A stretch of 64,000 nucleotides of DNA from Arthrobacter sp. UNC362MFTsu5.1. Its GTDB lineage: Bacteria; Actinomycetota; Actinomycetes; Actinomycetales; Micrococcaceae. This document shows, piece by piece, positions 9,201-17,083 of this stretch (its first letter is position 1; every line of letters starts with the position of its first letter). Location of the stretch: assembly GCF_000685965.1 (NCBI RefSeq), contig NZ_JMLE01000005.1:1-64000 (forward strand), in the 5' to 3' direction. Position numbers and translations under genes: made by a program. Under the pieces are notes generated by a model. It ran no database searches, was not told the origin of the DNA, and saw only the letters and a program-made list of their open reading frames with translations.

Positions 9201-9372
9201 CCGGCACCGACCCGTACAAGGCAAAGCAGATGGCATCCAGCACGCTGGTCTTGCCGGCGCCGGTTGCGCCGTTCAGCAGGAAAAGTCCATGAGTGCTGAG
9301 CCGGTCAAAGTCGATGTGCTCCGTGCCGGCGAAGGGGCCGAAGGCGGAGATTTCCAGGCGGTGGATCCTCAT
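6286..9372 (-). CDS. sbcC: Exonuclease subunit SbcC (Rad50-like SMC ATPase)
   Basis: A 1028-aa ATPase that with SbcD forms the Mre11-Rad50-like nuclease, which opens hairpins and processes DNA ends. The Walker A is GATGAGKTS (residues 35-43). Long Ala/Glu/Arg-rich coiled-coil arms follow and meet at a zinc hook CPVC (Cys537 and Cys540). The C-terminal head carries the ABC signature LSGGESFMASLALALGLADV and the Walker B LFVDEGFGSLDE (Asp964, Glu965). The length is normal for actinobacteria. Its start overlaps the sbcD stop by 4 bp, so the two are translationally coupled, with SbcD first. Many long open frames on the opposite strand are codon-bias shadows. Confidence 0.95.
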   Translation of the reverse strand: MRIHRLEISAFGPFAGTEHIDFDRLSTHGLFLLNGATGAGKTSVLDAICFALYGSVPGARQDGKRLRSDHADAAAEPRVTCEFSAKGRRFEVSRIPAWNRPSARGKNGFTEQKANTLLRERVDGQWIEKSGRNDEAGAEISSVLGMDREQFTRVVMLPQGDFAAFLRSKPSDRLELLQSLFGTQRFEAVEQELVRQAAEARTEVAGLNTQLDLLLAQARAEAAPSDEDLQDAPPVPDGADHLLAWLQDTAAARAGTLQAEADQAAAARAGAARRLESAAARAARQAKLAAAELRKSAADAAAPELGEKARQLGLHRKAEVLGGQLQAVDKARDAEERASRAMAAAATELNAAVLVDPELAALADGAGATTSRHAGGSEGGPYFETAVLRSELSRLRSLRAVLEERLPDEARLSGLAARSTELRSTLEQLREGRRAGAVALEALRAETAGLLAGVAPLEELAAEAQLRTKEAAAAEELVAVVGRYATAARLCSGVDERHRVARDDQQNHRQRWLDLREERLANAAAELASQLRPDAPCPVCGSPEHPSPAPAATAALAIAEAEQAAQDACEAAEAVLATLDQELAEARQQVAILAAQGGDTPPEDARTEAVLAKERAREAVQAAAELVASRERLADLDEQVAAAESKQAAAESSIATTESTRTAVLEQAAALEATLQKLRAGYPTLGSRLTSLDQSTALLERTDAARTGLEQAMLRTTEARQQLDQALPESGFASAEAARSVLLPAPHAATLEAAIRAGQDEAARVGELFAGEELTQAARELASDGPIEPAVLEELRAEDTAAEHAARQAVIAAGLADKSVQSIRRIAGDYTRLAASGQGPRERAELLTAVADAARGAGDNSYRMSLNSYVLAARLEQVAVAASERLVGMSDGRYTLQHTDAKAARGAKSGLGLEVVDQWTGHRRDTSTLSGGESFMASLALALGLADVVQQESGGVDIETLFVDEGFGSLDEQALEQVMDALEGLRDGGRVVGLVSHVPEMKQRISTQLQVVKGRNGSTLHISDDALV

Positions 9373-10541
9373 CGTGACATCTCCCCCAGACGCACGGCTT
9401 CGAGCGCTTCCGCGAGGACAGCCGCTTCTGACTCATCGGTGCTGCGGCCCCGAACATGCTCCAGGAACCCGCAGCAGATGGACAGATCGTCATCCGCCGC
9501 GGCGAGCCTGGAGCTGTAACTGGTCGTAGTGGCGGCGGCGGCGCCTTCGGGATCGAAACCGAGGACCAGGGTGTCCGGAAAGCGGGCGCGCAGTTTGTCC
9601 ATGGCCTGGGCGGGGCGCTGGGAATCCGTCAAGGTGATCTGGCAATACGCGGTCTCGGCCCAGGCGTGCTCCTCGGCCGTGAGGAGGTGGTCCAGCGTGC
9701 CCCGCAGCACCGCGAGCGCGCGCGGCGCGTCCCATCGGACCTCCCTGACGTCGGTGATACCGGTGGCATCCACTTCGACCAGCCAGCCGCCTTTTCGGTG
9801 CTTCGCCTCTGAGAAGGAATAGGCAAGGGGTGAACCGGAGTAGCGCACGGTCGGCGACAGCGACTGCCTGCCGTGCAGGTGCCCGAGCGCGGTGTAGCCA
9901 AAACCGTCGAAGAGATCCAGGGGGACCGCCCCGACTCCACCGATGCTCAGGTCCCGTTCACTGTCCGAGCTGATCCCGCCGCTCGCGAACGTATGGGCCA
10001 GCACGACGGAATGCACGGTCCTTCCGCTGGCACGGGTGGCCACATCGGCCCGGATCTTTGCCGTGGCCGCGCGCGTCACTTCGAAGTGGCTGGCGGGCTC
10101 AACGCCCAGCTGCTCGGCGACCAGCCTCGGCTCCAGCCACGGAATGCCGTAAATGGCCAGCAGCGGACCGTCCTCCGCCGTATCCAGCGGAAACAGCACC
10201 GGCACGTCGAGTTCGGCGAGCCGTGTACGCAGGTGCACTCCCCCGCGTTCCAGGAGCCGCGACGCGAAGCCCAGGCGGATGGCGGAATCGTGGTTTCCGC
10301 TGGTGAGAACCACCTGCGCTCCGGCGTCCGTCAGGCGGACCAGGGCATCATCCAGGAGCCGGACCACGTCGACGCCGGGCAGGGCGCGATCGTAGACATC
10401 TCCGGCAATCAGGACGACGTCCACTTTCTCCGTGCTGACGAATTCGACCAGCTGGTCAATGAAGTCCTGCTGGGCGTCCAGCATGCCGACGCCGTGGAAG
10501 GACCGGCCCAGGTGCCAATCGGAAGTGTGCAATAACCGCAT
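9369..10541 (-). CDS. sbcD: Exonuclease subunit SbcD (Mre11-like nuclease)
   Basis: A 390-aa calcineurin-like metallophosphoesterase, the nuclease half of SbcCD. All five phosphoesterase motifs are visible: SDWHLG (residues 7-12), GDVYDR, TSGNHDS, AHTF and ALGHLHG. These supply the Asp, His and Asn ligands for two Mn ions. It is the first gene of the sbcD-sbcC operon. A TAGCTT -10 hexamer ends 6 bp before ATG 10541 and there is no Shine-Dalgarno, which suggests a leaderless mRNA. Confidence 0.95.
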   Translation of the reverse strand: MRLLHTSDWHLGRSFHGVGMLDAQQDFIDQLVEFVSTEKVDVVLIAGDVYDRALPGVDVVRLLDDALVRLTDAGAQVVLTSGNHDSAIRLGFASRLLERGGVHLRTRLAELDVPVLFPLDTAEDGPLLAIYGIPWLEPRLVAEQLGVEPASHFEVTRAATAKIRADVATRASGRTVHSVVLAHTFASGGISSDSERDLSIGGVGAVPLDLFDGFGYTALGHLHGRQSLSPTVRYSGSPLAYSFSEAKHRKGGWLVEVDATGITDVREVRWDAPRALAVLRGTLDHLLTAEEHAWAETAYCQITLTDSQRPAQAMDKLRARFPDTLVLGFDPEGAAAATTTSYSSRLAAADDDLSICCGFLEHVRGRSTDESEAAVLAEALEAVRLGEMSR

Positions 10542-10547
10542 GTTCTT

Positions 10548-10553
10548 AAGCTA
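10548..10553 (-). promoter_or_regulatory. -10 element of sbcD (leaderless arrangement)
   Basis: TAGCTT on the minus strand, 6 bp before ATG 10541. Confidence 0.45.
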
Positions 10554-10602
10554 TCCGCGGGTACCGACAGTTTTGCGGCACAGACACGGCTTGGCCGGGC
10601 AA

Positions 10603-11562
10603 CTACCGTCCGCGCTTGCCGTCAAAGAAGTCGCGGGCGTCGTCGTCAACGGCGCCGGCTGCACTGTCTGAAGCACTGCCTGAAGCACTGTCAGCGGCAC
10701 CGCCGGTGGCATCGTCGTCGTCGAGATCGTCGTCGTTGGTGACCAGTTCGTCGTCGTCCACATCGTCGCCAGCGTCGTGCGCGCGGGCCGGCGCAGCAGC
10801 AGGGGCCTCGGCAAACCCGCGGAACACGAGCCCTGCGATGGCGGCGCCCACCAGCGGGGCTACCCAGAAGAGCCACAGCTGTTCAAGGGACCAGGAGTTG
10901 CTGAAAATGGCCGAGGCGGTTGCCCGTGCCGGGTTGAACGGCGTGTTGCCCACTGCCTGGCCCAGCTGCAGCAGGACGGCGAGCGTAAGGCCCACGGCGA
11001 AGGGCGCGGCGGCCTTGCTGGTGTTGCGTGCAGCCGTGGTGCCCAGGAAGACGGCCACCAGGATGGCGGCGCCCAGGACCTCCACGAGCAGGACGCCGGC
11101 CATGGGCGCCTGGATGATGGAATGCTCGCCAAAGCCGGCGGTCACGGTGTCAAAGGCGGCCCGGGTGTCTTCGATCTTGGGAACAGTCCGCAGGATTCCG
11201 AACAGTGCGAGCGCTCCGGCCACGGCGCCGACCAGCTGCGCTCCGAGGTAGGCCGCGGCTTCCGGCAGGCGGATGCGGCCGGCGATGGCGTTGCCCAGGG
11301 TTACTGCCGGGTTGAAATGTCCGCCGGAAATGTACGCGAAGGCGAGCATGGCCGCGGTGACGGCAAGGCCGGCGGCCAGCGAGGCGGACAGCGGGTTCGA
11401 CTGCGGAATCGTGAACAGCGGAACTCCCAGGCCTGCGATCACCAGGAACAGGGTGCCAAAGGCCTCCGCTGACAGGCGTGCAACCAGGCCCGGTTTGAAA
11501 GCCTCCGGAGCGGCAGGCAAATCGGAACTTGGAGTCGGGCGTGCAGGCACAGGGGCGGTCAT
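10603..11562 (-). CDS. MIP-family channel (aquaporin/glycerol facilitator) with acidic C-terminal tail
   Basis: A 319-aa membrane channel with six helices and both half-helix NPA motifs (SGGHFNPAVTLG and NTPFNPARATA). The second NPA is followed by Arg, as in the selectivity filter. It probably conducts water or small neutral solutes. Beyond the last helix it has a roughly 65-residue hydrophilic tail extremely rich in Asp (DDVDDDELV, then NDDDLDDDD), ending in a basic GKRGR. Standard AqpZ proteins of about 230 aa lack this. ATG 11562 is chosen over a 73-codon low-quality extension because AAAGGA lies about 10 bp upstream. The MIP assignment is firm; the role of the tail is unknown. Confidence 0.88.
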   Translation of the reverse strand: MTAPVPARPTPSSDLPAAPEAFKPGLVARLSAEAFGTLFLVIAGLGVPLFTIPQSNPLSASLAAGLAVTAAMLAFAYISGGHFNPAVTLGNAIAGRIRLPEAAAYLGAQLVGAVAGALALFGILRTVPKIEDTRAAFDTVTAGFGEHSIIQAPMAGVLLVEVLGAAILVAVFLGTTAARNTSKAAAPFAVGLTLAVLLQLGQAVGNTPFNPARATASAIFSNSWSLEQLWLFWVAPLVGAAIAGLVFRGFAEAPAAAPARAHDAGDDVDDDELVTNDDDLDDDDATGGAADSASGSASDSAAGAVDDDARDFFDGKRGR

Positions 11563-11760
11563 GGTGTGGAAATCCTTTGCTTCGATGCGCGGCCGGTGAT
11601 CCCGGTGCGCGTGCGGGCGGCGGTGCGCCCGGCAATGTACTGTCCGACGTATTCTGCCAACCGAGTCTGGACGCTTGCTGGATTCGAGCTTAGCGGTCGA
11701 CGCACCGCCGCGGCGACTGCGCGACGTGCTTCGCGGGGAATCCGGATGCCGTCCCCGGGG

Positions 11761-11766
11761 TAAATT
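11761..11766 (+). promoter_or_regulatory. -10 element of the ADP-ribosylglycohydrolase gene (leaderless arrangement)
   Basis: TAAATT, 7 bp before ATG 11774; no Shine-Dalgarno is present in the short interval. Confidence 0.45.
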
Positions 11767-11773
11767 TACAGAT

Positions 11774-12919
11774 ATGAGCACTGAACATTCCCGCCTGACG
11801 GCGCCGACGCCCCAGTCCCGGATCCATGGCTGCCTGCTGGGCGGCGCACTGGGCGATTCCCTCGGCTACGCCGTGGAATTCGATGATATTTCCACCATCC
11901 GGAGCCGCTTCGGTCCGGCGGGACTCCAGGATTTTTCAGCGCTCGACGCCGGCAGCCACTTCTCGGACGACACGCAGATGACGCTGTACACGGTTGACGG
12001 CCTCGTCGAGGCACTGGAGTGGGCAAATGAGGGCACAGCCGCCGATGCCAACGCCTGCGTGTGGCTCGCCTACCTTCGCTGGCTGGCAACGCAAGGGGTG
12101 CCGGTGGCGTCCTCGGCTCCAGCCCCGCAGCCGCGCTGGATCGACGGACAGGCAGCCCTGAAGCACCGTCGGGCGCCCGGGAATGCCTGCCTCAGCGGCC
12201 TGGCCTCCGGCGAAATGGGGACCATTTACCGCCCGGTCAATCCCGATTCGAAGGGATGCGGCACGGTGATGCGCTCTGCGCCGTTCGGCCTCATCCCGCA
12301 CATTCCGGCGGAGGCGGTGTACAAGCTGAGCTCCGACGCGGCGTCGTTGACCCACGGCCACCGTTCGGCGCGGCAGAGTGCTGGAACTTTCAGCCTCCTG
12401 ATCCACGCCCTCATGGGTGGCCAAAGTCTCACGGAAGCGGCCGACTACGTGCTCGAAGATGCCCGTGGACGGGACGACGCCGAGCCGGCCCTCGTTGACC
12501 GGCTGGAACGGTCCGTCCACCTCGCGGCGGTTTCCCGGCAGGAGCCGGCCGCCGCAGACCGCCTCGGCCCCGAAGACCTGGTCCGTGAGCTCGGGGAAGG
12601 CTGGGTGGCCGAGGAAGCCCTCGCCGTCGCCCTGTATGCGGTGCTGGCCACAGCCCCGGCAGGGGATATTGACGGCGACACCGCAGCGGGGACTGCCGGC
12701 GGCGTGTCCCGTGCAGGCATCGAGGCGCACTTCCGTGAGGCCATTGCGCTGGCCGTGAACCACAGCGGAGACAGCGACTCCACCGGCTCCATCGCCGGCA
12801 ACATCCTGGGCGCCTTCTACGGCGAGGAGTGCCTGCCTGCCGCTTGGCTGGAGTCGCTGGAGGCCCCGGAGGTCATCCGCGGGATGGCCGGGCAGCTGGT
12901 CTCGGTGACCATCGCCTGA
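11774..12919 (+). CDS. ADP-ribosylglycohydrolase family protein (DraG-like)
   Basis: A 381-aa all-helical hydrolase that removes ADP-ribose from protein or small-molecule targets using two metal ions. The metal-ligand motifs are present: GALGDSLGYAVEF near the N-terminus, HFSDDTQMTLYTVDGL, and HSGDSDSTGSIAGNILGAFYG near the C-terminus. The start is ATG 11774; a longer in-frame extension to 11675 has no ribosome site. No DraT-like transferase is in the window, so the substrate is unknown. It ends one base from the convergent DUF4395 gene. Confidence 0.88.
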   Translation: MSTEHSRLTAPTPQSRIHGCLLGGALGDSLGYAVEFDDISTIRSRFGPAGLQDFSALDAGSHFSDDTQMTLYTVDGLVEALEWANEGTAADANACVWLAYLRWLATQGVPVASSAPAPQPRWIDGQAALKHRRAPGNACLSGLASGEMGTIYRPVNPDSKGCGTVMRSAPFGLIPHIPAEAVYKLSSDAASLTHGHRSARQSAGTFSLLIHALMGGQSLTEAADYVLEDARGRDDAEPALVDRLERSVHLAAVSRQEPAAADRLGPEDLVRELGEGWVAEEALAVALYAVLATAPAGDIDGDTAAGTAGGVSRAGIEAHFREAIALAVNHSGDSDSTGSIAGNILGAFYGEECLPAAWLESLEAPEVIRGMAGQLVSVTIA

Positions 12920-12920
12920 G

Positions 12921-13481
12921 TCAGGGCCGCTTCAGGGAGATGTTGTTGCAGGCTTCGCAGATGTCCGCCGGAATGAGTCCCCGGCGCTGCAGGAAGCCGA
13001 AGATCGCGCAGCCCAGGCAGAACCCTGCGAATGCTTCCAGCGAGGCTGCCACGATAAGGACGGCCAGGAGCGTCCAGGCGGCGGGAGCCAGGCCGGCCGC
13101 GAGCAGCAGGGCTGCGGCGGTTGACATGCCTGCACCAATGCCTTGGGCGAAGCGCTTGGGCGGACCGGGCACCAGCTTGGCCCGGCCCAGACGCGGCGCC
13201 AGGACCTTGACGGAGAGCTGGGCCAGCGGTGAAATCCTGGGACCGAACAGCACGCGCAGCCAGAAGCCGGCGGCGATGAGGGCAAGTCCCCAGCCCCAGC
13301 CGGTCAACAGCGTGGCGGCCGCAACCACGACCACCAAAGCTGCGGTGATCCTGGCCGCATACTCGTTGACCGGGTTCGGGAATGCGAACACCGTGCGCCA
13401 GTCGAGGCCGGTGCGCCCGCCTGCCGCCGCGGCAGTGGTAGGAACGGCGTCGGCCGGAGAGTCGATCTGGAGTTTGCCCAT
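12921..13481 (-). CDS. DUF4395 membrane protein
   Basis: A 186-aa membrane protein matching DUF4395: a short hydrophilic N-terminus, the conserved DWRTVFAFPNPVNEYAARI segment, then about four hydrophobic helices and a C-terminal CEACNNISLKRP. The Cys pair near the helix ends (FCLGCAIFG) is typical of the family, which often sits beside thioredoxin or sulfurtransferase genes, though none is here. The molecular function is unknown. A TAGCCT hexamer ends 6 bp before ATG 13481. Confidence 0.8.
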   Translation of the reverse strand: MGKLQIDSPADAVPTTAAAAGGRTGLDWRTVFAFPNPVNEYAARITAALVVVVAAATLLTGWGWGLALIAAGFWLRVLFGPRISPLAQLSVKVLAPRLGRAKLVPGPPKRFAQGIGAGMSTAAALLLAAGLAPAAWTLLAVLIVAASLEAFAGFCLGCAIFGFLQRRGLIPADICEACNNISLKRP

Positions 13482-13487
13482 GGTGCA

Positions 13488-13493
13488 AGGCTA
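13488..13493 (-). promoter_or_regulatory. -10 element of the DUF4395 gene (leaderless arrangement)
   Basis: TAGCCT on the minus strand, 6 bp before ATG 13481. Confidence 0.45.
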
Positions 13494-13542
13494 GGAGCCC
13501 GCCTCCGGCACCGGAAGGATTGTTGCGCCGTATGACCGCCGG

Positions 13543-14559
13543 CTAGATCAAGGCGGCGGCTGCCGGAACCTGCCCGCCCACCATCTGCAGGAACTCACCT
13601 TCGGACAGCACCTCGATGGCCTGCCCGCGCTCGTGGAGTTCCAGGACCCGCCGGGCTTTGCCGGTCAGGCGGCCGGAGCGGAGATCCGAGGCCACAAAGC
13701 CGTCGCCAACCACCAGCACCGTGGTCCGTCCGGTCACCCTGCTTTCGGGCTGCGCGCCGTATTCGGCCGACAGGACCTTGGCCTCGGGCCGGGGCATGGC
13801 AAGCTCCCCCGTGAACACGACCGTCTGCCCGAACAGCGGGTGGCCGGGTTCGGCGTCGGAATTCGGCACGGGGTTGGCCCCTTCCTCGGGCCAGCCGGAT
13901 TTGAACGGCCGCGCCGCGGCTGTTCCGGTGCCGCCGGCTGCCCCGAGGGCAGTCAGCGTGGCCTTGGACAGGCCGTCACGGGCGGGATCGAAGGCCTGTT
14001 GATGCGGGAGCTCAAGTCCCAGGGACAGGAAGAGTTCCGCAATGCTGCCGGCGCCGTTGCGCCGGGCAATGTCAATGAGGATTCCCGCGCACGCCCTGGC
14101 ATCTTCAGCTGCGTCGTGGTGGTTGACCAGCGGAACGCCGGCTTCCTCCGCCGCATAGGGCAGCGAGTTGGATACCAGGGAATAGCACCGGCGGGAAAGC
14201 ATGACCGTACACACGTAGTCGTAGGCAGGGCCAGGCAGCCCGGACACTTCCAGCCCGGACCGGATGACGCCCAGGTCGAAGGCCGCGTTGTGGGCAGCCA
14301 GGACATCGCCGCCAATGAAGGCACCGATCTCCGGGAAGAGTTCGCCGAAGCGCGGCAGGCCGGCCACATCCTCGGCCCTGATGCCGTGGATCCGCACATT
14401 GTGGTAATCGAAACGGTCGTGGTTTTCGGGCGGGCGCATGAGCCAGGACGCTTCCTCCACCACCACGCCGCCGCGGACCTTGCTGAGCCCAACGGCGCAC
14501 GGCGAACCGCGGAAGCCGTTGGCTGTCTCGAAGTCGATCGCCGTAAAGTCCAAACCCAC
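13543..14559 (-). CDS. DnaQ-type 3'-5' exonuclease with C-terminal BRCT domain
   Basis: A 338-aa DEDDh exonuclease. ExoI is FTAIDFET (Asp9, Glu11), ExoII is AHNAAFDLGV and ExoIII is HDAAEDARA, supplying the four acidic residues and the His general base. The C-terminal 90 or so residues (LFGQTVVFTGELAMPR onward) form a BRCT domain, as in DNA ligase and some DnaP-epsilon-like proteins. It is probably a DNA repair or proofreading accessory nuclease. GTG 14559 is preceded at 7 bp by TAAAGT and lacks a Shine-Dalgarno. The domain assignments are solid; the specific pathway is unknown. Confidence 0.88.
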   Translation of the reverse strand: MGLDFTAIDFETANGFRGSPCAVGLSKVRGGVVVEEASWLMRPPENHDRFDYHNVRIHGIRAEDVAGLPRFGELFPEIGAFIGGDVLAAHNAAFDLGVIRSGLEVSGLPGPAYDYVCTVMLSRRCYSLVSNSLPYAAEEAGVPLVNHHDAAEDARACAGILIDIARRNGAGSIAELFLSLGLELPHQQAFDPARDGLSKATLTALGAAGGTGTAAARPFKSGWPEEGANPVPNSDAEPGHPLFGQTVVFTGELAMPRPEAKVLSAEYGAQPESRVTGRTTVLVVGDGFVASDLRSGRLTGKARRVLELHERGQAIEVLSEGEFLQMVGGQVPAAAALI

Positions 14560-14566
14560 GGCTCAA

Positions 14567-14572
14567 ACTTTA
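14567..14572 (-). promoter_or_regulatory. -10 element of the exonuclease-BRCT gene (leaderless arrangement)
   Basis: TAAAGT on the minus strand, 7 bp before GTG 14559. Confidence 0.5.
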
Positions 14573-14672
14573 CCGCCGGCCGGCCCGCGCCCCGGCACGC
14601 CGGCCCGGTTTGTCGCGGGTGTCGATGGTCACGCAACGTCCCTGCGGGGAAGGCCCGGCACCGGGGGTCCAG

Positions 14673-14678
14673 TAACCT
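14673..14678 (+). promoter_or_regulatory. -10 element of dedA-like gene (leaderless arrangement)
   Basis: TAACCT, 6 bp before GTG 14685; the GGAGG in the interval directly abuts the GTG and is too close to act as a ribosome site for it. Confidence 0.4.
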
Positions 14679-14684
14679 TGGAGG

Positions 14685-15470
14685 GTGAACCTACATGCGA
14701 TGAGTGACTTTGCCGTGTCCACCCTCGGGGGTGCGGGACCGGTGCAGCCGCACCTGGCCTCGTTCCTCCCCGACTGGCTCAACCCCCAGATCTTCCTGGC
14801 AGATCCGGCGCTGGCCCCCTGGGTGGTGCTGCTGGTCTGCGGCATCATCTTCGCCGAGACGGGCCTGCTGATCGGCTTCTTCCTCCCCGGCGACTCCATG
14901 CTGTTCACAGCCGGCCTCCTGGTGGCCACGGACACCATCAAATTCAACATCTGGCTGTTCGCGGCCCTGATCATCGTTGCGGCCATCGTCGGCAACCAGA
15001 CCGGCTATTTCATCGGTTCCAAGGCCGGCCCGGCCATCTTCAACAAGCCGGACTCCAAGCTGTTCAAGCGTGAAAACGTCGAAAGTGCGCACGCCTTCTT
15101 CGAAAAGCACGGCGGCAAGGCGCTGATCCTGGCCCGTTTCGTTCCCATCATCCGCACGTTCGTGCCGGTGATCGTGGGCGTCGCGCAGATGAGCAAACGC
15201 AAGTTCTTCCTCTTCAACGTCATCGGCGCCGTGCTCTGGGGCGGCGGCGTCACGCTGCTCGGCTACCTGCTGGGCGACCGCGTGCCGTGGGTCCGCGACA
15301 ACCTGGACATCATCTTCATCATCATCGTGCTGGTCTCCGTGATCCCCATCGGCATCGAAGTACTCCGCGGGCTGTCCGCCAAGCGCCAGGCGGCGCACTT
15401 CGGCACGGACGCGGTGGATGAGTTCATCGAAGAACACGAACCCCAGGACGAGCGCAAGACGAACATGTAG
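14685..15470 (+). CDS. DedA-family (SNARE-associated/VTT) membrane protein
   Basis: A 261-aa DedA protein, a family implicated in undecaprenyl-phosphate and phospholipid recycling and in membrane potential homeostasis. Family motifs are present: FAETGLLIGFFLPGDSMLF with its acidic residue, GNQTGYFIGSKAGP, and the re-entrant FVPIIRTFVPVIVGVAQM containing the essential Arg. Two start choices exist: GTG 14685, which fits a leaderless mRNA (TAACCT 6 bp upstream), and ATG 14700, whose nearest GGAGGG is 14 bp away. I give the longer one. A strong hairpin terminator follows the stop codon. Confidence 0.9.
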   Translation: MNLHAMSDFAVSTLGGAGPVQPHLASFLPDWLNPQIFLADPALAPWVVLLVCGIIFAETGLLIGFFLPGDSMLFTAGLLVATDTIKFNIWLFAALIIVAAIVGNQTGYFIGSKAGPAIFNKPDSKLFKRENVESAHAFFEKHGGKALILARFVPIIRTFVPVIVGVAQMSKRKFFLFNVIGAVLWGGGVTLLGYLLGDRVPWVRDNLDIIFIIIVLVSVIPIGIEVLRGLSAKRQAAHFGTDAVDEFIEEHEPQDERKTNM

Positions 15471-15482
15471 CACGGAACGAGC

Positions 15483-15511
15483 GAAGGCGCCCCGCACTGC
15501 GGGGCGCCTTC
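15483..15511. terminator. Bidirectional terminator hairpin between dedA and rdgB
   Basis: A perfect 14-bp GC-rich inverted repeat around a single central base (GAAGGCGCCCCGCA and its complement; the real loop will be 3-5 nt) separates two convergent genes. The plus strand continues into CTGTCGTT, only a weak T-tract. Confidence 0.75.
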
Positions 15512-15528
15512 TGTCGTTAATCTGACGG

Positions 15529-16215
15529 CTAGGACCGGCTCCGCGGGCGGTGATCGGCCAACGCCTCAACGATGGCCGGCAGCAAGGCCCTGAACGCCTG
15601 GCCCCGGTGGCTGATGGCATTCTTTTCCTCGGGGCTCAATTCAGCGCAGCTGCGGTCCAGGCCGCTTGGCTGAAGCACCGGATCATAGCCGAAGCCGCCT
15701 TGGCCCCGCGGTTCGCGCAGCAGCGATCCTTCGAGCTGGCCGTACTCCACCACTTCGCGTCCGCCGTCCGCTGCCGCCCCCGGCACCGCGAGCGCGGCGG
15801 CGCAGACGAAAGCGGCGCCGCGGTACTCGTCGGGGACGTCGGACAGCTGGTCCAGCAGGAGCCGAAGGTTGGCGGCGTCGTCACCGTGGCGGCCGCTCCA
15901 CCGGGCCGAAAAGATCCCCGGCGCCCCGCCGAGGACGTCCACCGACAGGCCCGAATCATCGGCAATGGCCACCAGGCCGGTGGCCTCGGCCACGGCCCGG
16001 GCCTTCAGCAGGGAGTTCTCCGCGTACGTCACGCCGGTCTCGACAACGTCCGGGGCACCGACGGCGCCGGCGTCCACCACCTGGGTGTCGACGTCGAGCC
16101 CCGGCACCTGCCCGCGCAGCAGCTCACGCAGTTCGCGGAGCTTGCCCTTGTTGTGGGTCGCGAGCACCAGCACCGGACCGGCGGGGTCCGCCAGTTGCCC
16201 GGCGGAGTCCGTCAC
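15529..16215 (-). CDS. rdgB: XTP/dITP diphosphatase (RdgB/HAM1)
   Basis: A 228-aa pyrophosphatase that cleanses deaminated purine nucleotides (dITP, XTP) from the pool. Motifs are [12 protein letters not shown] near the N-terminus, [29 protein letters not shown] and SHRGQAF. GTG 16215 overlaps the rph stop by 4 bp (GTGA), so it is translationally coupled as the second gene of an rph-rdgB operon, the usual arrangement in actinobacteria. Confidence 0.95.
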   Translation of the reverse strand: MTDSAGQLADPAGPVLVLATHNKGKLRELRELLRGQVPGLDVDTQVVDAGAVGAPDVVETGVTYAENSLLKARAVAEATGLVAIADDSGLSVDVLGGAPGIFSARWSGRHGDDAANLRLLLDQLSDVPDEYRGAAFVCAAALAVPGAAADGGREVVEYGQLEGSLLREPRGQGGFGYDPVLQPSGLDRSCAELSPEEKNAISHRGQAFRALLPAIVEALADHRPRSRS

Positions 16216-16970
16216 GGGGCCTCCGCCAGCGTTTCGCGCTGGATGGCCGCGAGCTGCTCCGTACCCAGCAGGGCAAGGTCCAGGAGCTGGTTCAACTCGT
16301 CGCGGTCGAACGGGGCGCCCTCGGCCGTGCCCTGGACTTCCACGAATTTGCCTGACCCGGTGACCACGACGTTCATGTCGGTCTCGGCGCGGACATCTTC
16401 GACGTACGGCAGGTCCAGCATGGGGATGCCGTCGATGATGCCGACGGACACGGCAGCGATCGTGTCGATGAGGGGCTGTGCATTCTTGGAGATGATCTTG
16501 TTTTCGCGCGCAAAGCGGATGGCTTCGGCAAGCGCCACATAGGCGCCGGTGATGGCGGCGGTGCGGGTTCCGCCGTCGGCCTGCAAAACATCGCAGTCCA
16601 GCACAATGGTGTTCTCGCCCAGCGCCTTGGTGTCGATGATCGACCTCAGCGAACGGCCGATCAGCCGGGAAATCTCATGGGTGCGGCCGCCGATCTTGCC
16701 CTTGACCGACTCGCGGTCGGAGCGGGTGTTCGTGGCGCGCGGAAGCATGGCATATTCGGCCGTGACCCAGCCGCGGCCCTCGCCCTTGAGCCAGCGCGGC
16801 ACGCCTTCGGTCAGGGAAGCCGTGCACAGCACCCGGGTGTTGCCGAACTCGATCAGGGCCGAGCCTTCGGCCTGCTTGGACCAGCCGCGGGTGATGCTGA
16901 TCGGGCGGAGCTGATCAGGGGTACGGCCGTCGGCACGAATGACGGGGGTTGCAATTGCTTCAGAAGTCAT
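16212..16970 (-). CDS. rph: Ribonuclease PH
   Basis: A 252-aa phosphorolytic 3'-5' exoribonuclease that trims tRNA 3' ends. Characteristic sequences are RPISITRGW near the N-terminus, [17 protein letters not shown] with the phosphate-binding region, [16 protein letters not shown] and [15 protein letters not shown]. The length is standard. A TAAGCT -10 hexamer ends 6 bp before ATG 16970. It is first in the rph-rdgB pair. Confidence 0.96.
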   Translation of the reverse strand: MTSEAIATPVIRADGRTPDQLRPISITRGWSKQAEGSALIEFGNTRVLCTASLTEGVPRWLKGEGRGWVTAEYAMLPRATNTRSDRESVKGKIGGRTHEISRLIGRSLRSIIDTKALGENTIVLDCDVLQADGGTRTAAITGAYVALAEAIRFARENKIISKNAQPLIDTIAAVSVGIIDGIPMLDLPYVEDVRAETDMNVVVTGSGKFVEVQGTAEGAPFDRDELNQLLDLALLGTEQLAAIQRETLAEAP

Positions 16971-16976
16971 GTTGCA

Positions 16977-16982
16977 AGCTTA
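16977..16982 (-). promoter_or_regulatory. -10 element of rph (leaderless arrangement)
   Basis: TAAGCT on the minus strand, 6 bp before ATG 16970. Confidence 0.45.
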
Positions 16983-17015
16983 GCGATCGCACAGCCCCGG
17001 CCAGGACCCGTTCCA

Positions 17016-17081
17016 CCCAAGTAGGTAGCAGCAGGTGTCGTTCTGAGCCTTCAAAACGACACCTGCTGCTACTTAGTTGGG
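17016..17081. repeat. 66-bp REP-like palindrome between the MBL hydrolase gene and rph
   Basis: Two 27-nt arms (17016-17042 and 17055-17081) are complementary at 25 of 27 positions around a 12-nt loop. The core is GTAGCAGCAGGTGTCGTT. There is no T-tract on either side. It could terminate transcription of the MBL hydrolase gene, but its length, symmetry and core look like a dispersed intergenic palindromic element. No second copy lies in this window. Confidence 0.7.
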
Positions 17082-17083
17082 CC

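Noticed and set aside
11675-11773. 33-codon N-terminal extension of the ADP-ribosylglycohydrolase
   Set aside because: No ribosome site, and the conserved domain starts soon after ATG 11774, which has a well placed TAAATT.
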